64,000 bases of DNA from Fulvia fulva. Lineage: Eukaryota; Ascomycota; Dothideomycetes; Mycosphaerellales; Mycosphaerellaceae. Numbering within the stretch: position 1 is the first letter of the stretch; each line of letters starts with the position of its first letter. The position numbers and the translations under genes are program-made. This document shows positions 1 to 10,742 of this stretch, piece after piece. Under the pieces are notes generated by a model. It saw nothing but the letters and a program-made list of their open reading frames with translations. It searched no databases and was not told the origin of the DNA. Location of the stretch: assembly GCF_020509005.1 (NCBI RefSeq), contig NC_063022.1, positions 1,984,001 to 2,048,000 on the forward strand, in the 5' to 3' direction.

Positions 1-570
1 TGTTGATTTGTGCTCAGGCTGGATGGGGCGAAGCATTCTCCATGTCTTGTACGGTTGCTGTGGGACTGAGTGTGAAGTGTGACTCTTCTTTGGGGCGTCG
101 GCGATCGGAGTGTGCGTGATTAAAGTAGCTCTAGAGATGGAATGGAAGAGGGGACAAATTTGATAATGCATACAGAGATTGGCATACTCGAAATGTTAGT
201 GCGAAGGACTTTCGGTATTGGGACCACACTTCCATCTGCAGTCTCCGAATATGCACCCATCTTCGACTCTCGCTGGAGCAAGTCCTGCTGCTCCTCCGTC
301 ACGACCATGTAAGACCCGGTCCTCCACAGCCTTTGCTTCTGTGACCGCGCTTATGTGTAACAGCGATCCAGAATGTACATGACTCATATGGACCATTGTG
401 AAGCGTGCGTACCAGCACCCGTAGTCTCATGACGCAATCTCCTTCGAGAACCAGTCGCTGCAGGTGCACTGAATATGGCCTCGGAACGCGTAGCTTCAGC
501 GAATCTCTCAATCAAGCAATGCACTCCTCGTTCTCACAACCCGCACAAGCCGTCTTTCTGTATTGTACAT
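1..570. other. Left-edge stretch without a supported gene
   Basis: Only short overlapping open frames on both strands are seen, none with a recognisable domain or splice structure. It includes the 3' flank of the minus-strand 2EXR gene that ends at 571. A minus-strand frame around 120-308 could be the tail of something, but no start, domain or partner exon supports it. Confidence 0.5.
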
Positions 571-1308
571 CTACTTCAGGAGTTTCTGCAGCTCGCTTCT
601 GACCTCTTTTGTCATTCGAGCTTCGATAGCGAGTTCTTCTGCATCCACCGTTGAGAGCGAAGGAACGAAGTGCAAGATGTTCACCACCGACTCCGAACGG
701 CCTGCTGCCCCGCTGCTCTTGTGAAGTGCTTGCATAAGAACACGGAGAGCACCGACATGCTCTTGGGCCGTTCGGCCGTAACGTTGCAGGTCGAGTCGTT
801 GCAGCCTCGTCGCGTACTTCAGCAGCGAGACTGCCTGCTTGTAGTGCAGCTTGTTGTAAGGCCATGAGTAGTGAATGTGCCGGAGGAATTGTTTCGATGA
901 TCCGATAGCTCTCAGGAAGACCTGCGCATCCTGACCGTGGATCTCGAAGCAGTTGCTACCGTAAAGGATAGGCGTGGCTTCGTTGTGAACTTGGCGACAT
1001 ATTCTGAGAAGGTTTGTTGATAGTGTAACGGCCCAAGGCAATGAGTGTTGGGGATTCCACACAAGAGTGACTCGGAAAATCTTCTCTCTGCTGAAATAGT
1101 GGATTTTCAACGCGGAGTGGCTGTTAAGTGCCAGGTGGTAGATCGCATTGCGGATCTCAGGCGGAAGGTCGAGGAAGCCAGTACGCGGGCCAGCATCAGT
1201 GGTGGAGGTGGTCTCCTTTTGGTTCGAGCCCATTGTTGGTGAAGTCGTTGCTGGTGAGGTCGTTGCTGGTGAGGTCGTTCGTGAGGAGATGATTGCTGAT
1301 GAGGTCAT
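571..1308 (-). CDS. 2EXR/F-box-like domain protein
   Basis: A 245-residue protein starting at a true ATG. After a low-complexity Ser/Thr N-terminus it carries the fungal 2EXR-type signature: FLDLPPEIRNAIYHLAL at about residues 46-62, then LLRICRQVHNEATPILYGSN around 101-120. This F-box-related family is expanded in filamentous fungi and mostly uncharacterised; a role as adaptor for ubiquitin ligases is assumed from the resemblance to F-boxes but not shown. The N-terminus contains a tandem TTSPA repeat encoded by a 15 bp DNA repeat (about 1236-1285), so its length may vary between strains. The gene has no visible intron. The family assignment is good; no specific function can be given. Confidence 0.8.
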   Translation of the reverse strand: MTSSAIISSRTTSPATTSPATTSPTMGSNQKETTSTTDAGPRTGFLDLPPEIRNAIYHLALNSHSALKIHYFSREKIFRVTLVWNPQHSLPWAVTLSTNLLRICRQVHNEATPILYGSNCFEIHGQDAQVFLRAIGSSKQFLRHIHYSWPYNKLHYKQAVSLLKYATRLQRLDLQRYGRTAQEHVGALRVLMQALHKSSGAAGRSESVVNILHFVPSLSTVDAEELAIEARMTKEVRSELQKLLK

Positions 1309-1516
1309 TGCGTATGGACAGTGTGCTGAATTGACGTCGTGGTGGTTCGCGTTGTTGTTGATGACAGTACGATGTAAGAAGAAGTGTTGTGGTCGGTAGA
1401 TATTGAAGATGGAGTGCGGCTTTTATACCCACAAGCTCCGTGTCCGCAGCATGTGCAACAGCTGAAGCGATGCTCGTGAACCCGAGACGAAGCTGGTATG
1501 AAACACTTGTGAACAC

Positions 1517-2211
1517 TCACAAGCCTGCAACAACAACCTCGAGCCCTCTCATCTCCTCAATCCACGCATCATTCTCCCCCTTCAAAACCTCCTGATCCTC
1601 CTCAACATCATCAGTCCACCGGTACACATACACCGTCTTCATCCAGCTTTCTTCGCACTTCTAGTGTCATACGCATGCGCAGCTGCCAGAACGCACTCCT
1701 CCGGCTCGCGCTTGATCATTTCCAGAGCTTTCGTGTAGTTCTCTTGTGCCGGTTTGATGTGACCAAGGAGCTGCGACGAGAACAACATGTGAAAAGACAG
1801 CCTACTTGATCGACAGAGGTCAAGTTGGAGCCGGGTGGTGCCGTTTGCATGCACGAAGACTTCGTAGCCATGCTGCCTGAGCTTTTGTATTGCAGCTTTG
1901 ACTTCCGGCCAGGCTTTCTGATGATATCATGCTCCGATGCAACATTGCTTGACTTCATCTGTGAAGTGCACCTGGACTTCTTTGTGCCGGTCAAGCATTG
2001 CCTCCAGTGTTTCGGCGTGGGTTATGTCAATGTCTTCAGGAGGCTGACCTGGAGCTGTGCGGGCCGCGTTTGCATCGAAGTAAGTCCGTCGCCAATCCAG
2101 GGCGAACGAGCGCTGCGACTCTGATAGAGCTGAGGGCAATGCTGATACGATGCTAAAGTGCCAGTCGAGGCAAGTTCCCATGAAATCGAACAGGACAGCT
2201 TTGATCAGCAT
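1517..2211 (-). pseudogene. Haloacid dehalogenase-like hydrolase, broken by a stop and a frameshift
   Basis: The reading frame from ATG at 2211 gives KAVLFDFMGTCLDWH, the HAD motif I region with the DxxGTxxD pattern. An in-frame TGA at 1927-1929 interrupts it, but the same frame continues with QKAWPEVKAAIQKLR and GYEVFVHANGTTRLQL (motif II zone) and PEECVLAAAHAYD (motif IV zone). At about 1641 a single missing base ends the frame after SAKKAG; one frame over, MKTVYVYRWTDD continues to a TGA at 1517-1519. The total length fits small type II haloacid dehalogenase-like proteins (about 230 residues). A 54 bp intron covering the TGA is formally possible (weak GTGCAC donor at about 1980), but it would remove conserved-looking sequence and does not explain the frameshift. 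It is a recent pseudogene or contains assembly errors. Confidence 0.8.
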
Positions 2212-2464
2212 GTTTGTGCCGATGATTGAAGATCAGTGTTCTCATGAGGCTCGTGTGGCAACGACACTGTCTCGATGTGCATGCCAAAAGACAGACGCTT
2301 TTATGTCAAATGCATGCTTATGTCAGCGCTGCGCACCTTTCTACATTGGCCGGTCACGACAGCCAGGATCAGCGCGGAATCTCTGACTACATCGGTTGAG
2401 GCCAACCTGACGATGACCAGTGGCAATGCTTCACATCTGTATTGCTTTTCTCCGCTCCTGACCT

Positions 2465-3589
2465 TCACTTCGCGGTAGGAGGAGGCTGAATCCCAAAATC
2501 CGCGGGCTTGAACCACCTCACGGTCCTCTCTAGATCGATATCGTGAGTCTGCCAATACTGCCACTTCTCCTGCTCCTTTGACCACTTTCTATTCGGCACG
2601 TATGCATCAAGCGAGTAATAGTTGTCCCTATGGAAGGGGATTTGGTATGTCGGCCGGCCACTTCGCTCCAAGAATTTATCGGTGCCAGATGCGGTATCTG
2701 ATGCTGTCAGATGATAAAGCTTCTTTTTCTGCTCTATCGTCTTCTTCCCGATGTGGATGGGCCGGTTCAAAGTCCGAACGATGGTGTCAAGATGAAACTG
2801 CATGATCCTGGCATACGCAAGAGGGCTTTCGACAGCCTTCTCGACAGCGTGGGCGTGGCTTTGTAGCAATTTAGTGTTCCACTCTGGAAACCTTCCTCGT
2901 AGGATCATGGGTATGGCTTCTCTCCGGTCTAGGTGGTCTTGGAAGTTGTGCAGATCCATTATGACGCAAAGATTGTTCCATGCCTGCACGCACGTTACGC
3001 AGGTACATATCTTGTGCTCGTCGAACTTGGGGATATGCTGGTACTTCGAGTGTATCACCAGCTTCTCCTGATACCGCTCGTTGAGGAGCGAGGCCTGGCC
3101 AACAGGGTCGATATCATGCAGTGGGAGTGGCTTATGGAATGCCCTTGACAGTGACCAGTAACGTAAGTTCAAGACATCCCGAGCAATCGAACTTTGGTTG
3201 TTCATTATATATTGTCGTGTTGACTTGTTCAGTAGCAGAAGACCAAATATGTCACCAGGCTGAAGATATCCCAGTACTGCTTGGAGCAACTCGGATGGCA
3301 GCTCGAGGAAGTTCTTCACGTCGGAAGTCGCCTTGGTCTTTCGGAGCTTCTTTTGCATACGTTTTTGCATTCGCTCGGTCTTCTTGCTTTTCAACGGTAT
3401 GGCTTCCGTGGTATCGATTAGGGGCTCATCATCATCGAGGGGCACAACTTTCTTGATCGATTTTCGGGGCTCGATCGATACCGATTGCTCTTCTTCAGCA
3501 AGCGGCGCTGGCTGCACCTCTGAATGCTCAACTATCTGGATAGGATGCTCACTCGCCACTGGCTCTGCTGTTGAAGCGGTGAATTCCAT
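2465..3589 (-). CDS. F-box domain protein
   Basis: The first ATG in the frame is at 3589 and gives 374 residues; the frame is open a little further upstream but without ATG. Residues 1-92 are charged and low in complexity, with a Lys/Arg-rich stretch near 68-86. An F-box follows at about 93-135 (FLELPSELLQAVLGYL, then FGLLLLNKSTRQYI). F-boxes bind Skp1 in SCF ubiquitin ligases, so a substrate-adaptor role is likely. The C-terminal 230 residues include CTCVTCVQAW and a DLHNFQDHLDRREAIPMILRG segment that I do not recognise as a named substrate-binding domain. No intron is seen. The broken HAD gene lies downstream on the same strand. Confidence 0.8.
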   Translation of the reverse strand: MEFTASTAEPVASEHPIQIVEHSEVQPAPLAEEEQSVSIEPRKSIKKVVPLDDDEPLIDTTEAIPLKSKKTERMQKRMQKKLRKTKATSDVKNFLELPSELLQAVLGYLQPGDIFGLLLLNKSTRQYIMNNQSSIARDVLNLRYWSLSRAFHKPLPLHDIDPVGQASLLNERYQEKLVIHSKYQHIPKFDEHKICTCVTCVQAWNNLCVIMDLHNFQDHLDRREAIPMILRGRFPEWNTKLLQSHAHAVEKAVESPLAYARIMQFHLDTIVRTLNRPIHIGKKTIEQKKKLYHLTASDTASGTDKFLERSGRPTYQIPFHRDNYYSLDAYVPNRKWSKEQEKWQYWQTHDIDLERTVRWFKPADFGIQPPPTAK

Positions 3590-4574
3590 CTTTGGTGATG
3601 TTCGTGTCAAGGACAGGGATCAGCATACGGCGATGTCATTTTCCAGTAGTGGAGTGGCGATCGGCGGGAGTGGAGCTCTATCACCAGCCCTCAACTAGCC
3701 TTGGCGCCCGCTCTGATTGATCAACTTTCAAGTTTTAGGGTCACGTGAATCAAGTTTGGTGTTACGTGTTCGCGCTGTGCCTGTTGGCGAACTCGCAAAC
3801 ATATACTCGTCGCTAACGCCTATGTCGTCGTATAATAAGCACTGTACGTCGGGTAGCGGTAGCGTGGATCGCACGCTACTTTGCAGTCTAGAAGGGTTGG
3901 TAGAGAGCTCCACTCCGCTACGCTTACCTTTGGAGGTTCCCAACCGCCAACAGCACATTTTCTAGCCGAGACAGCGGTCCTGTCTCCGATGTGTACAGTC
4001 AGCGATATTTTATGCGAAGCGTTAACAATTGAAGAACTCCAGAGCCTCATCGGCCCCGGCTCTGCGACGCTCATCACAGGTGTTGGAGACACGTTCGTAT
4101 GTATGGCACTACCGACACGTTGAATCAAGGCACGAGGTTGCATTCCTTGCTTCGCCGAGACGGTTACCGCCGTTTGTCCCGATTGGTCCTCGTTCGAACA
4201 GCCTGTTTCCATCTCGCTGAGAATGAGATGCACTTGGCGTGTGGCGTTGAAATGGTGGAGAGTACATGTACGAGGTGATGGTACCTCCTACCTCTTCCCC
4301 TTCTTCGACATCCGCATGCAGCAGCAATGATCTTGCACAAGATACGGATGGCTGCTTCTTGTTCCCCAGATCTGGCAGTCGTTCGAGAATGAGATGCACT
4401 TGACGTGTGGCGTTGCTTTCCGCTGTCCCCACGTTGTTGCTGCTGCCAGCTGGAGGACGAACGAGGAAGTGAAACGCGCTTGGCGGGCGGGTTCTGGTTC
4501 TGGTTGGTGGCAGGTGCTTTACTGCTTGCTTGCGGGTCGAGGTCAGGGAGTCCTGGTTCTTGCTCTGCTCATCT
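3590..4574. other. Intergenic gap left of the small transposable element
   Basis: No supported gene. It holds the promoter side of the F-box gene and, in its right half, a direct repeat of about 31 bp (4219-4249 and 4385-4415, annotated separately). The open frames are short, mutually overlapping and without domain signal. Confidence 0.5.
4219..4415 (+). repeat. Direct repeat pair, 31 bp, one mismatch
   Basis: The segments 4219-4249 and 4385-4415 are identical except for one base; both contain GAATGAGATGCACTTG followed by CGTGTGGCGTTG. They are 166 bp apart, start to start. Similar TCGTTCGA sequence shortly upstream of both suggests a slightly longer, diverged local duplication. The pair lies 170 bp left of the inverted-repeat element, but I see no evidence that it belongs to it. 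Confidence 0.8.
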
Positions 4575-4583
4575 CGCTGCTAC

Positions 4584-5062
4584 GCCACAAGCTTCGCCGC
4601 ACCCCAGCAATCGCCGCACCCCAGTGACTTTTTATCATCAACACCACCAATATTGCTCATATCAACTTGATTCTTTTCCCAATGTGTTCGCAGCTATCTG
4701 TTTCCATGTTCTGCCTACTCATATCGCGTAAAAACACGTTGTGTTGCCGAGAGGTTGGTGTTGACGCTTCGGCATGGGATTTTGGTGAGAGCCCCACCAA
4801 AGCTTCATGCGCCCGTGTCGAGATTCACGCGTTTCTTGCTTTCTCACCACCTCACCACATACAACAACACACCATGGAGCCCACTATAGTGCCCACAGGC
4901 TCTCAAATTCTGTATTCGCGATGCTATTCTGAGCAATTTGAGCTACATATCGTGTATTTTGAGCGTGTGTGGCAATTGATACAAGCCAGCAACACCATGT
5001 GTCGGAACGCGAGAATCCGAGCTGGGGTGCGGCGATTGCTGGGGTGCGGCGAAGCTTGTGGC
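4584..5062. mobile_element. Non-autonomous MULE-like MITE with 41 bp TIRs and 9 bp target-site duplication
   Basis: The left arm 4584-4624 and right arm 5022-5062 are perfect reverse complements over 41 bp. The outermost bases read GCCACAAGCTTCGCCGC inward from each end. Immediately outside the arms lies the same 9 bp, CGCTGCTAC, at 4575-4583 and 5063-5071. Perfect long terminal inverted repeats plus a perfect 9 bp target-site duplication are the classic structure of Mutator-like elements, including fungal Hop-type MULEs. Each arm carries an internal direct sub-repeat, CGCCGCACCCCAG twice, separated by CAAT. The 397 bp interior has no convincing transposase frame, so the element would be non-autonomous and moved in trans. 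The identity of both arms and of the duplication implies recent insertion. The superfamily assignment rests on duplication length and arm structure only. Confidence 0.85.
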
Positions 5063-5071
5063 CGCTGCTAC

Positions 5072-5413
5072 TACCATTCTATCGCTGCTTGTCCATACCT
5101 ACGCCTCCATACCACCTCTGTCGCTGCCGTTGTCTCTGGTCGTTCATGCTCCCATCTCCAATTGTCGCTCGTTTGTGAGCCGTCTGGATCCGCGGCCGGT
5201 ACATGTATCTCGAACTCACGCACTGACGTCTGATCTCCAAACGGCCTCGTCACTCTTGGTCGGCACTAGTAACTACTAGGTAGCAGTCGCTGCCAACATC
5301 CAACAACCCGTTCTTTCTTCCTTCCCTGCGCGTCGACACAAACATCGCTCCCTGGCGACTGTGAGTTGATCGCGAGAACCGGGCGCATTGCAAATATTGG
5401 CCATTGACTTGCA
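5072..5413. promoter_or_regulatory. Upstream region of the metalloprotease gene
   Basis: About 340 bp between the right target-site duplication of the transposable element and the metalloprotease ATG at 5414. It is pyrimidine-rich near 5300-5330, as fungal leaders often are. No clear TATA element was seen. The mobile element therefore sits within about 350 bp of this gene's start and could affect its expression. Confidence 0.4.
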
Positions 5414-7836
5414 ATGCCTTCGTTCTTGAAGGACATCAGCCTGCGGAGGAGAAGCAAAGCATCGATAAAGAACACCAAGGGCGACAGCGAGAGTTCCGGC
5501 AACAGCGAGAATGGCGAGCCTGGCAACAAGTCGTCGACGACGCTGAATTCCTATCTGGACAATGGACAATCGCCGCCCACGACACTCTCATCGCACAGAT
5601 CTAACACGAACCTATCGCAAATGAGCATCAACGGTGGAAGCAAGAAAGGCTCGCCGCCCCCGATACCAGGCCGAGAGACAAGACCGCGCATGCCAAGCTC
5701 GCAGAGTAGTAATCGATACAGCATCAACGTGTGTAGGCTTGCTATGCTTGACGACCTCTACTGATCGCATCCTCCCTCGCAGGGCCTTCCCGTGCAAAAC
5801 GGCCATCGACCCACCCCTGCTACCTCACCACTTGCACCACGCGTGCTGTCAGTGTCAGATGGATCTTGGGTAAGGCAATTGCAGTGTGTATTGCCAAATC
5901 CTGCCGTAGCTCACGCTGTGCTCAGGTACACCAAAAAGTCCTCCTCATTTTCGGTCAATGCGCAGACCCAGCACAGCCGATCGATGGTACACTGACTGTC
6001 TGTCACCACCAAGACAACTTCCCACCTACACAATGGCCTGTCAGCGATTCGCATTTCAAGGCACTTGTATATCTTCAGCCTGGACCTAATCGATTGCGAC
6101 TCGACTTTACATCGCCCAAACTTCCTACGCCCAGCACATCGATACCAGCTCATTCCTCGTGGATCAACATCAATTACTTGCCTCTCAACTCCTCGCCTCC
6201 GTTACAGCTGTGCATTCTGGTTGCACGCGACTCGCCCGAAACCTACGATGCGGTGCCCGAACGAGTACAGAAGGAGGGTAATGGATTGGCTACGGCGATC
6301 AGGAAGTTCAGGACGGCAGCATACCTCTGGCAGGCATTTACCGCCGAGCACATGAATCGCAATGGCTTTGGCAGGAGATGTTACAGATACGAGGAGGAAT
6401 GGCAGCCGGGCACATTGACCTGGAAAGATCTGGAATCGGGTCAGATGAGGAACGAGGCCAAGATTCACGTCGTTCGTCTGAATAAGAGCGTGCAAGAGAT
6501 ACAAGATTTGGAGTTGGCGCAACAGTACGAGCCAGCGAAGAAGAAGGGCGACTTGTTTGGCATTGCCATGGACGCAGTGCGAGCACACTTTGCACCAAGG
6601 CCTGGACAACCACAGTACGTTTCGTGCATGTTCTTGGACGCGCATTGGGACCAGCAAGTCGGCACAGTACGAGGTCATGCTGCATTGGGCGGCGGTGATG
6701 ATCAACTCAAACTTGCCATCTTCGGCTCCCACTGCTTACAGTCCTACCCAGCACACATTGAAGAAGTCGTGCCCGCTTTCACAGACTGCACACGGACGGA
6801 CACTAATTTTGTTGCGAACGATTGCAACGAAGGTGGTAGCAACTGGGAAGCAGCGAACATCGGCATTGGCGCACACCTCCACGAGACTGGTCACTTACTG
6901 GGCTGCCCACATCAGGAATCTGGTGTCATGCTGCGCGACTATGTGCGTTTGAACAGGACATTTGTGTGCCGCGAACCATATTCAACGAGAACGAAGCAGC
7001 AGGGCCAAAAGCTGTGCTTGCCAAAAGACGAATGTGCATGGCACAGACTGGACACACTACGCTTTCGCTTCCATCCAACCTTCCAGCTTCCAACTGACCC
7101 TTTCATCAGTCCCGACAAGAGTGTCCAGGTATGGACGGTGGAGAATGGCGCTATTTTGGTCACGGCAGCGACCGGTGTGGCATGGATCGAGATCTACCCA
7201 GACGGCGACGATGTTTGCCATCACTGGATCGAGTATCTCGACAAAGGTAGCGCACCGCCAGGAGGCACACCCAGACAGGTCACCTTGAGCGATAAGATCA
7301 TCAAAGACCAACTTCTAAGCGAGAAGCGGAAGAGGAAGATCAGCCTCAAGGTGTTCAGCTGCGGCGGTGGCGAGCACGAAGTGCAAGACTTCTCAGCACT
7401 TTTCACTTCTGAAAGCAAGATCAAGCTTCCAGATGGCAGACCCGGATTCAAGAGCTCGAAGCTTGGAGCAGGTCAAATGGAAGGTACAAAATCTCAACAA
7501 GTGATTCTGGGCAGCTGCGAGAAGCCGGTGAACGGACGAGCGCGGTTACTGCTCAGCGTCAAGGTATATCACGGAGACTGCTTGGACGGTATCGAATTCA
7601 TATACGAAGACAACTCGAGAGACCTGTTTGGTAAGCGCGGTGGACGACCTGGTGGCACACAATTCGACTTGGACACCCAGCGAGGCGAGATGCTGCTTGG
7701 ATTTTATGTCCGTGCAGGATTCTGGCTCGACGCGATCCAGATAATGACTACCACCGGACGACGTAGCGAGCTATTTGGAAATCCAAATGGCGGTTCTGGG
7801 TCAGTCGACTCTATCAGCAAGCCGAATATTCACTGA
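5414..7836 (+). CDS. Metzincin-type zinc metalloprotease with C-terminal jacalin-like domain
   Basis: Three exons, 5414-5728, 5783-5869 and 5926-7836, joined in phase 0 (GT..AG introns of 54 and 56 bp), give 770 residues. The first 105 residues are basic and Ser-rich. The protease core follows and carries HETGHLLGCPH at about 453-463, which matches the extended HExxHxxGxxH zinc motif of metzincins. A C-terminal module at about 620-755 (KVYHGDCLDGIEFIY, LGFYVRAGFWLDAIQI) resembles a jacalin-type lectin fold. This architecture matches the fungal family of putative metallopeptidases typified by yeast YIL108W, whose substrate I do not know to be established. There is no signal peptide, so it is probably intracellular. 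The catalytic motif is complete. Confidence 0.85.
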
Positions 7837-8465
7837 CAACCGATAGACATACTCTTCTTCCACCTCGTGGCTACAGCCTGGCTGGAATATATGGCAGCTG
7901 CGGACCTTGGCTTGACAGCATAGGATTGATCATTACACGATAAAGCAGCATCAGCATGGCTTCTACACTTTGCAACAACTAGACGGCGGCATCATTGACA
8001 GACATCATTCGCATCGTCACCCGACACGCACTCGATACCCGACCCAAAGACATACGCCACCGCCGCGTACATCATACTAATCCTAATACTTGGAGCAAGA
8101 TTGAGACGGCCGAACACATTGCAGAAACGGCCGAAGGAGCGCTTGCACATAATGGCGAGCTAGCATAGGTACACGTAGGAATTGGCATAGGTCATTATGC
8201 TCTCCAGGAGATAGCGAAGGACCGAGTAGAGGGCACAGGAAGACCCTGCCCGACGTAGCTACCGTAATGAAAGACGTTGGATGACGGCCTTGGGTCCGCC
8301 CAAGTTGCAGGTTCCTTGCTGTTTGCTCTCCTCTCTTGCCCGCGGTGGTTGTGCAACTCGAACGCGAAGCCAAGCTTCAGATCGCTAATCTTAGTGCTTT
8401 CGGTCGAAACGCATAGCTCTATGTGAGCACGAAGCTGAGACACCTCGACTCGAATACCACGCAAC
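7837..8465. other. Intergenic gap, metalloprotease to HET gene
   Basis: About 630 bp without a supported gene; it should contain the 3' end of the metalloprotease transcript and the promoter of the HET-domain gene. Only short overlapping frames are present. Confidence 0.5.
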
Positions 8466-10494
8466 ATGGCCACGGCGGACACACATCCAACCTACACCCT
8501 CTTTCCCCTCGCCACACACGAAATCCGCCTCCTCACTATCCTCCCCTCCGCGCACCGCTCCAACCCCATTTCCTGCCACTTCACCAAAACTCTCCTGCAC
8601 CCTTCCACCAGCTCGGCGAACTCCTTCGAGACAATATCCTACACATGGGGCGACGCATCCGTCTACGGCGAAATCTTACTGGATGGCGCGACACTGAGAA
8701 TTCCAGCGAGTGCGGTTGCGGCGATCGGGAATGTGAGGAGAAAGGACAAGGAGAGGGTGGTGTGGATTGATAGTGTTTGTATTAATCAGGGGGATTTGGA
8801 GGAGAGGGGGAAGCAGGTTCGGTTGATGTCAGTATATTGAATGGTACCGGGCATCAAGCAATGTCTGAGACTATGGTGCGAGTGGAGCGCGTCGTGCAGC
8901 ACGTATCTCCCGGTGGTCCACCATAGTCTAAGACACTGCCACGTCGTTCTCGAGTATGACTAACACGTTTCTGTTTGTAGGTCGAGGGTTTATCAGCAGA
9001 AACAGGCGAATTTGATACACCTGGCGGATCTGGAGCATGACGTGGCGCAGAGGGCTTTCGAGGGGGTTGAGAGGATTGTAAGGGAGGTTGAGGAGGAATG
9101 CCGTGTGAGGGGAAAGGAGTTGGGCGAGATTGTATTCCCGGATCATGGGCACTGGAGCTTCGCGAGAGAGGGGTTGAAGTGTAAGGTCGATTTTGGGGCG
9201 TTGGCGGCGATGTACGACTTGCCGTGGTTCAGGTCAGTGGGCACTGATAACACCCCACCGAGAGCTGAGCATTGCTGATCTGATTGATAGGCGCCTCTGG
9301 GTCGTGCAAGAAGCCGTACTCGCTCACACCAGCATTATAGTCTGCGGAGACTTGAGCATCGACTTCGAAAAGGTTTTGACGGCGACCTGCTGGCTCGAGC
9401 ACAAAACTTTCTTCCTTGTCCACGAAGGCCCGGATGAGGAGCTTCTAGTATGTCTGCAAGGGTTCCGCGGAGCAATGAATATGTGGCTGTTCCGCAAGGA
9501 CTTGGCAGATTACCAGCACTGGCCGATACCGAGTCCTCTTTCCTGGCTGCTTGGCAAGGCGCCGTTCGGTGCTTCGAGCGACATGAAAGATCAGATCTAT
9601 GGTATGCTTGGACTGTATCAGACCAGTGCCAAGACGATGGAACTCCCTCCCGGACTTGCACCTGATTACACAAAGGACGATGCTGAGGTGCTTCGGGATG
9701 CGACACGCGCGGCGATCATGGAGAATAGATCACTGAACCTATTAGAGAGACTACCCCAGAGTCGAGATCACCGTCCCGCAGGCTTACCCAGTTGGGTTCC
9801 AGAGTGGTTTAGAGAGCATGGAGATGATGACCCTCGCGGGCTGATGCCGGTGTTCAATGCCTGTGGCACGTCGGAGGAGTGGTCACGGACTGAGCTTCTC
9901 CCCACGCCGGATCCCAGAGTACTGCGCATCAAGGGCACACTGATCAGCACTATTGAGAAAGTCGTCTCACACACCAAAGATCTCCACGAGTTCGAAGTCT
10001 TCCTAGCTCACCTAGACGAAGCCGAGACTATAGCTTCAAGCGTCAACATCGACTCCCTCACTCTCGGCACGACACTCCTCGGCGGCGCTGCTTTCGGTGC
10101 TGCGGCCCTAGCTACACCCGAAGAAGCAGAGCTTTGGCCAGCGTACCACAAGTACCTTCGCGAAGAGAAGAGAAATCTTCCTTGGCCCAACGACCTCAAG
10201 GCAGATTCGAGTGCTGAGGAGAAAGCATTGGCTTTGTTCGCCAGTACTTCTCGTAATGCTTGCTGGCATCGTTGCTTCTTCTCCACTGTGGACGGACAGA
10301 TTGGGATTGGGCCGGCCAAGTGCAGGCCGGGAGATAGGGTTGTGGTGTTGCAGGGTGGACACTTTCCGTTTGTGTTGAGGGAGGTGGAGGCGGTGTTTGA
10401 GATGCTTGGATACTCCTACACGCATGGCATTATGCAGGGTGAAGCGGTAGAGGGGCGTCGTATCGCAGGGGCTACGGTCTTTGACTTGGCATAG
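8466..10494 (+). CDS. HET-domain protein (heterokaryon incompatibility family)
   Basis: Three exons, 8466-8827, 8981-9232 and 9291-10494, give 605 residues with phases that match at each junction (RLM/SRVYQQ and WF-R/RLWVVQE). The HET domain shows its usual blocks: FETISYTWGDAS near 54-65, then RVVWIDSVCINQGDLEERGKQVRLM near 97-121, and RRLWVVQEAV at the exon 2/3 junction. The C-terminal half is typical of long fungal HET proteins, with KDQIYGMLGLY and LPSWVPEW. Such proteins can trigger cell death on non-self fusion, but most members are untested. Intron 1 (153 bp) is longer than the other introns here and contains an inverted repeat (separate entry). Confidence 0.85.
8862..8935. repeat. Inverted repeat inside HET-gene intron 1
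   Basis: Arms 8862-8878 and 8919-8935 are complementary over 17 bp with one mismatch (core GACTATGGTG / CACCATAGTC), with a 40 bp loop. In the unspliced RNA this would form a stable stem between the donor at 8828 and the acceptor at 8980. I see no flanking target duplication, so it is not an evident transposon. Confidence 0.75.
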
Positions 10495-10742
10495 GTCAAG
10501 GTTGGGGGCATGAAGATTTTGAGATGGATAGAGGCTAGCCGTCTTAAGCACACCTGAGGTCCGAGCATCCGAGACTGAACCTTAAGTTCCTACGACTACC
10601 ACTTCGTGACGTCGAACAAACAACCCTTTTCACCTTTGCTTCCAATCAATTGATCACCACCGACGTCTTGATCGCTCACAATCATCTTGCACATACCTCT
10701 GTGATGCGACCTTATTGGACATAGGACGACCAATGCGGGAAC

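Noticed and set aside
120..511. Minus-strand frames at the left window edge
   Set aside because: Three short overlapping frames, none with domain or start context.
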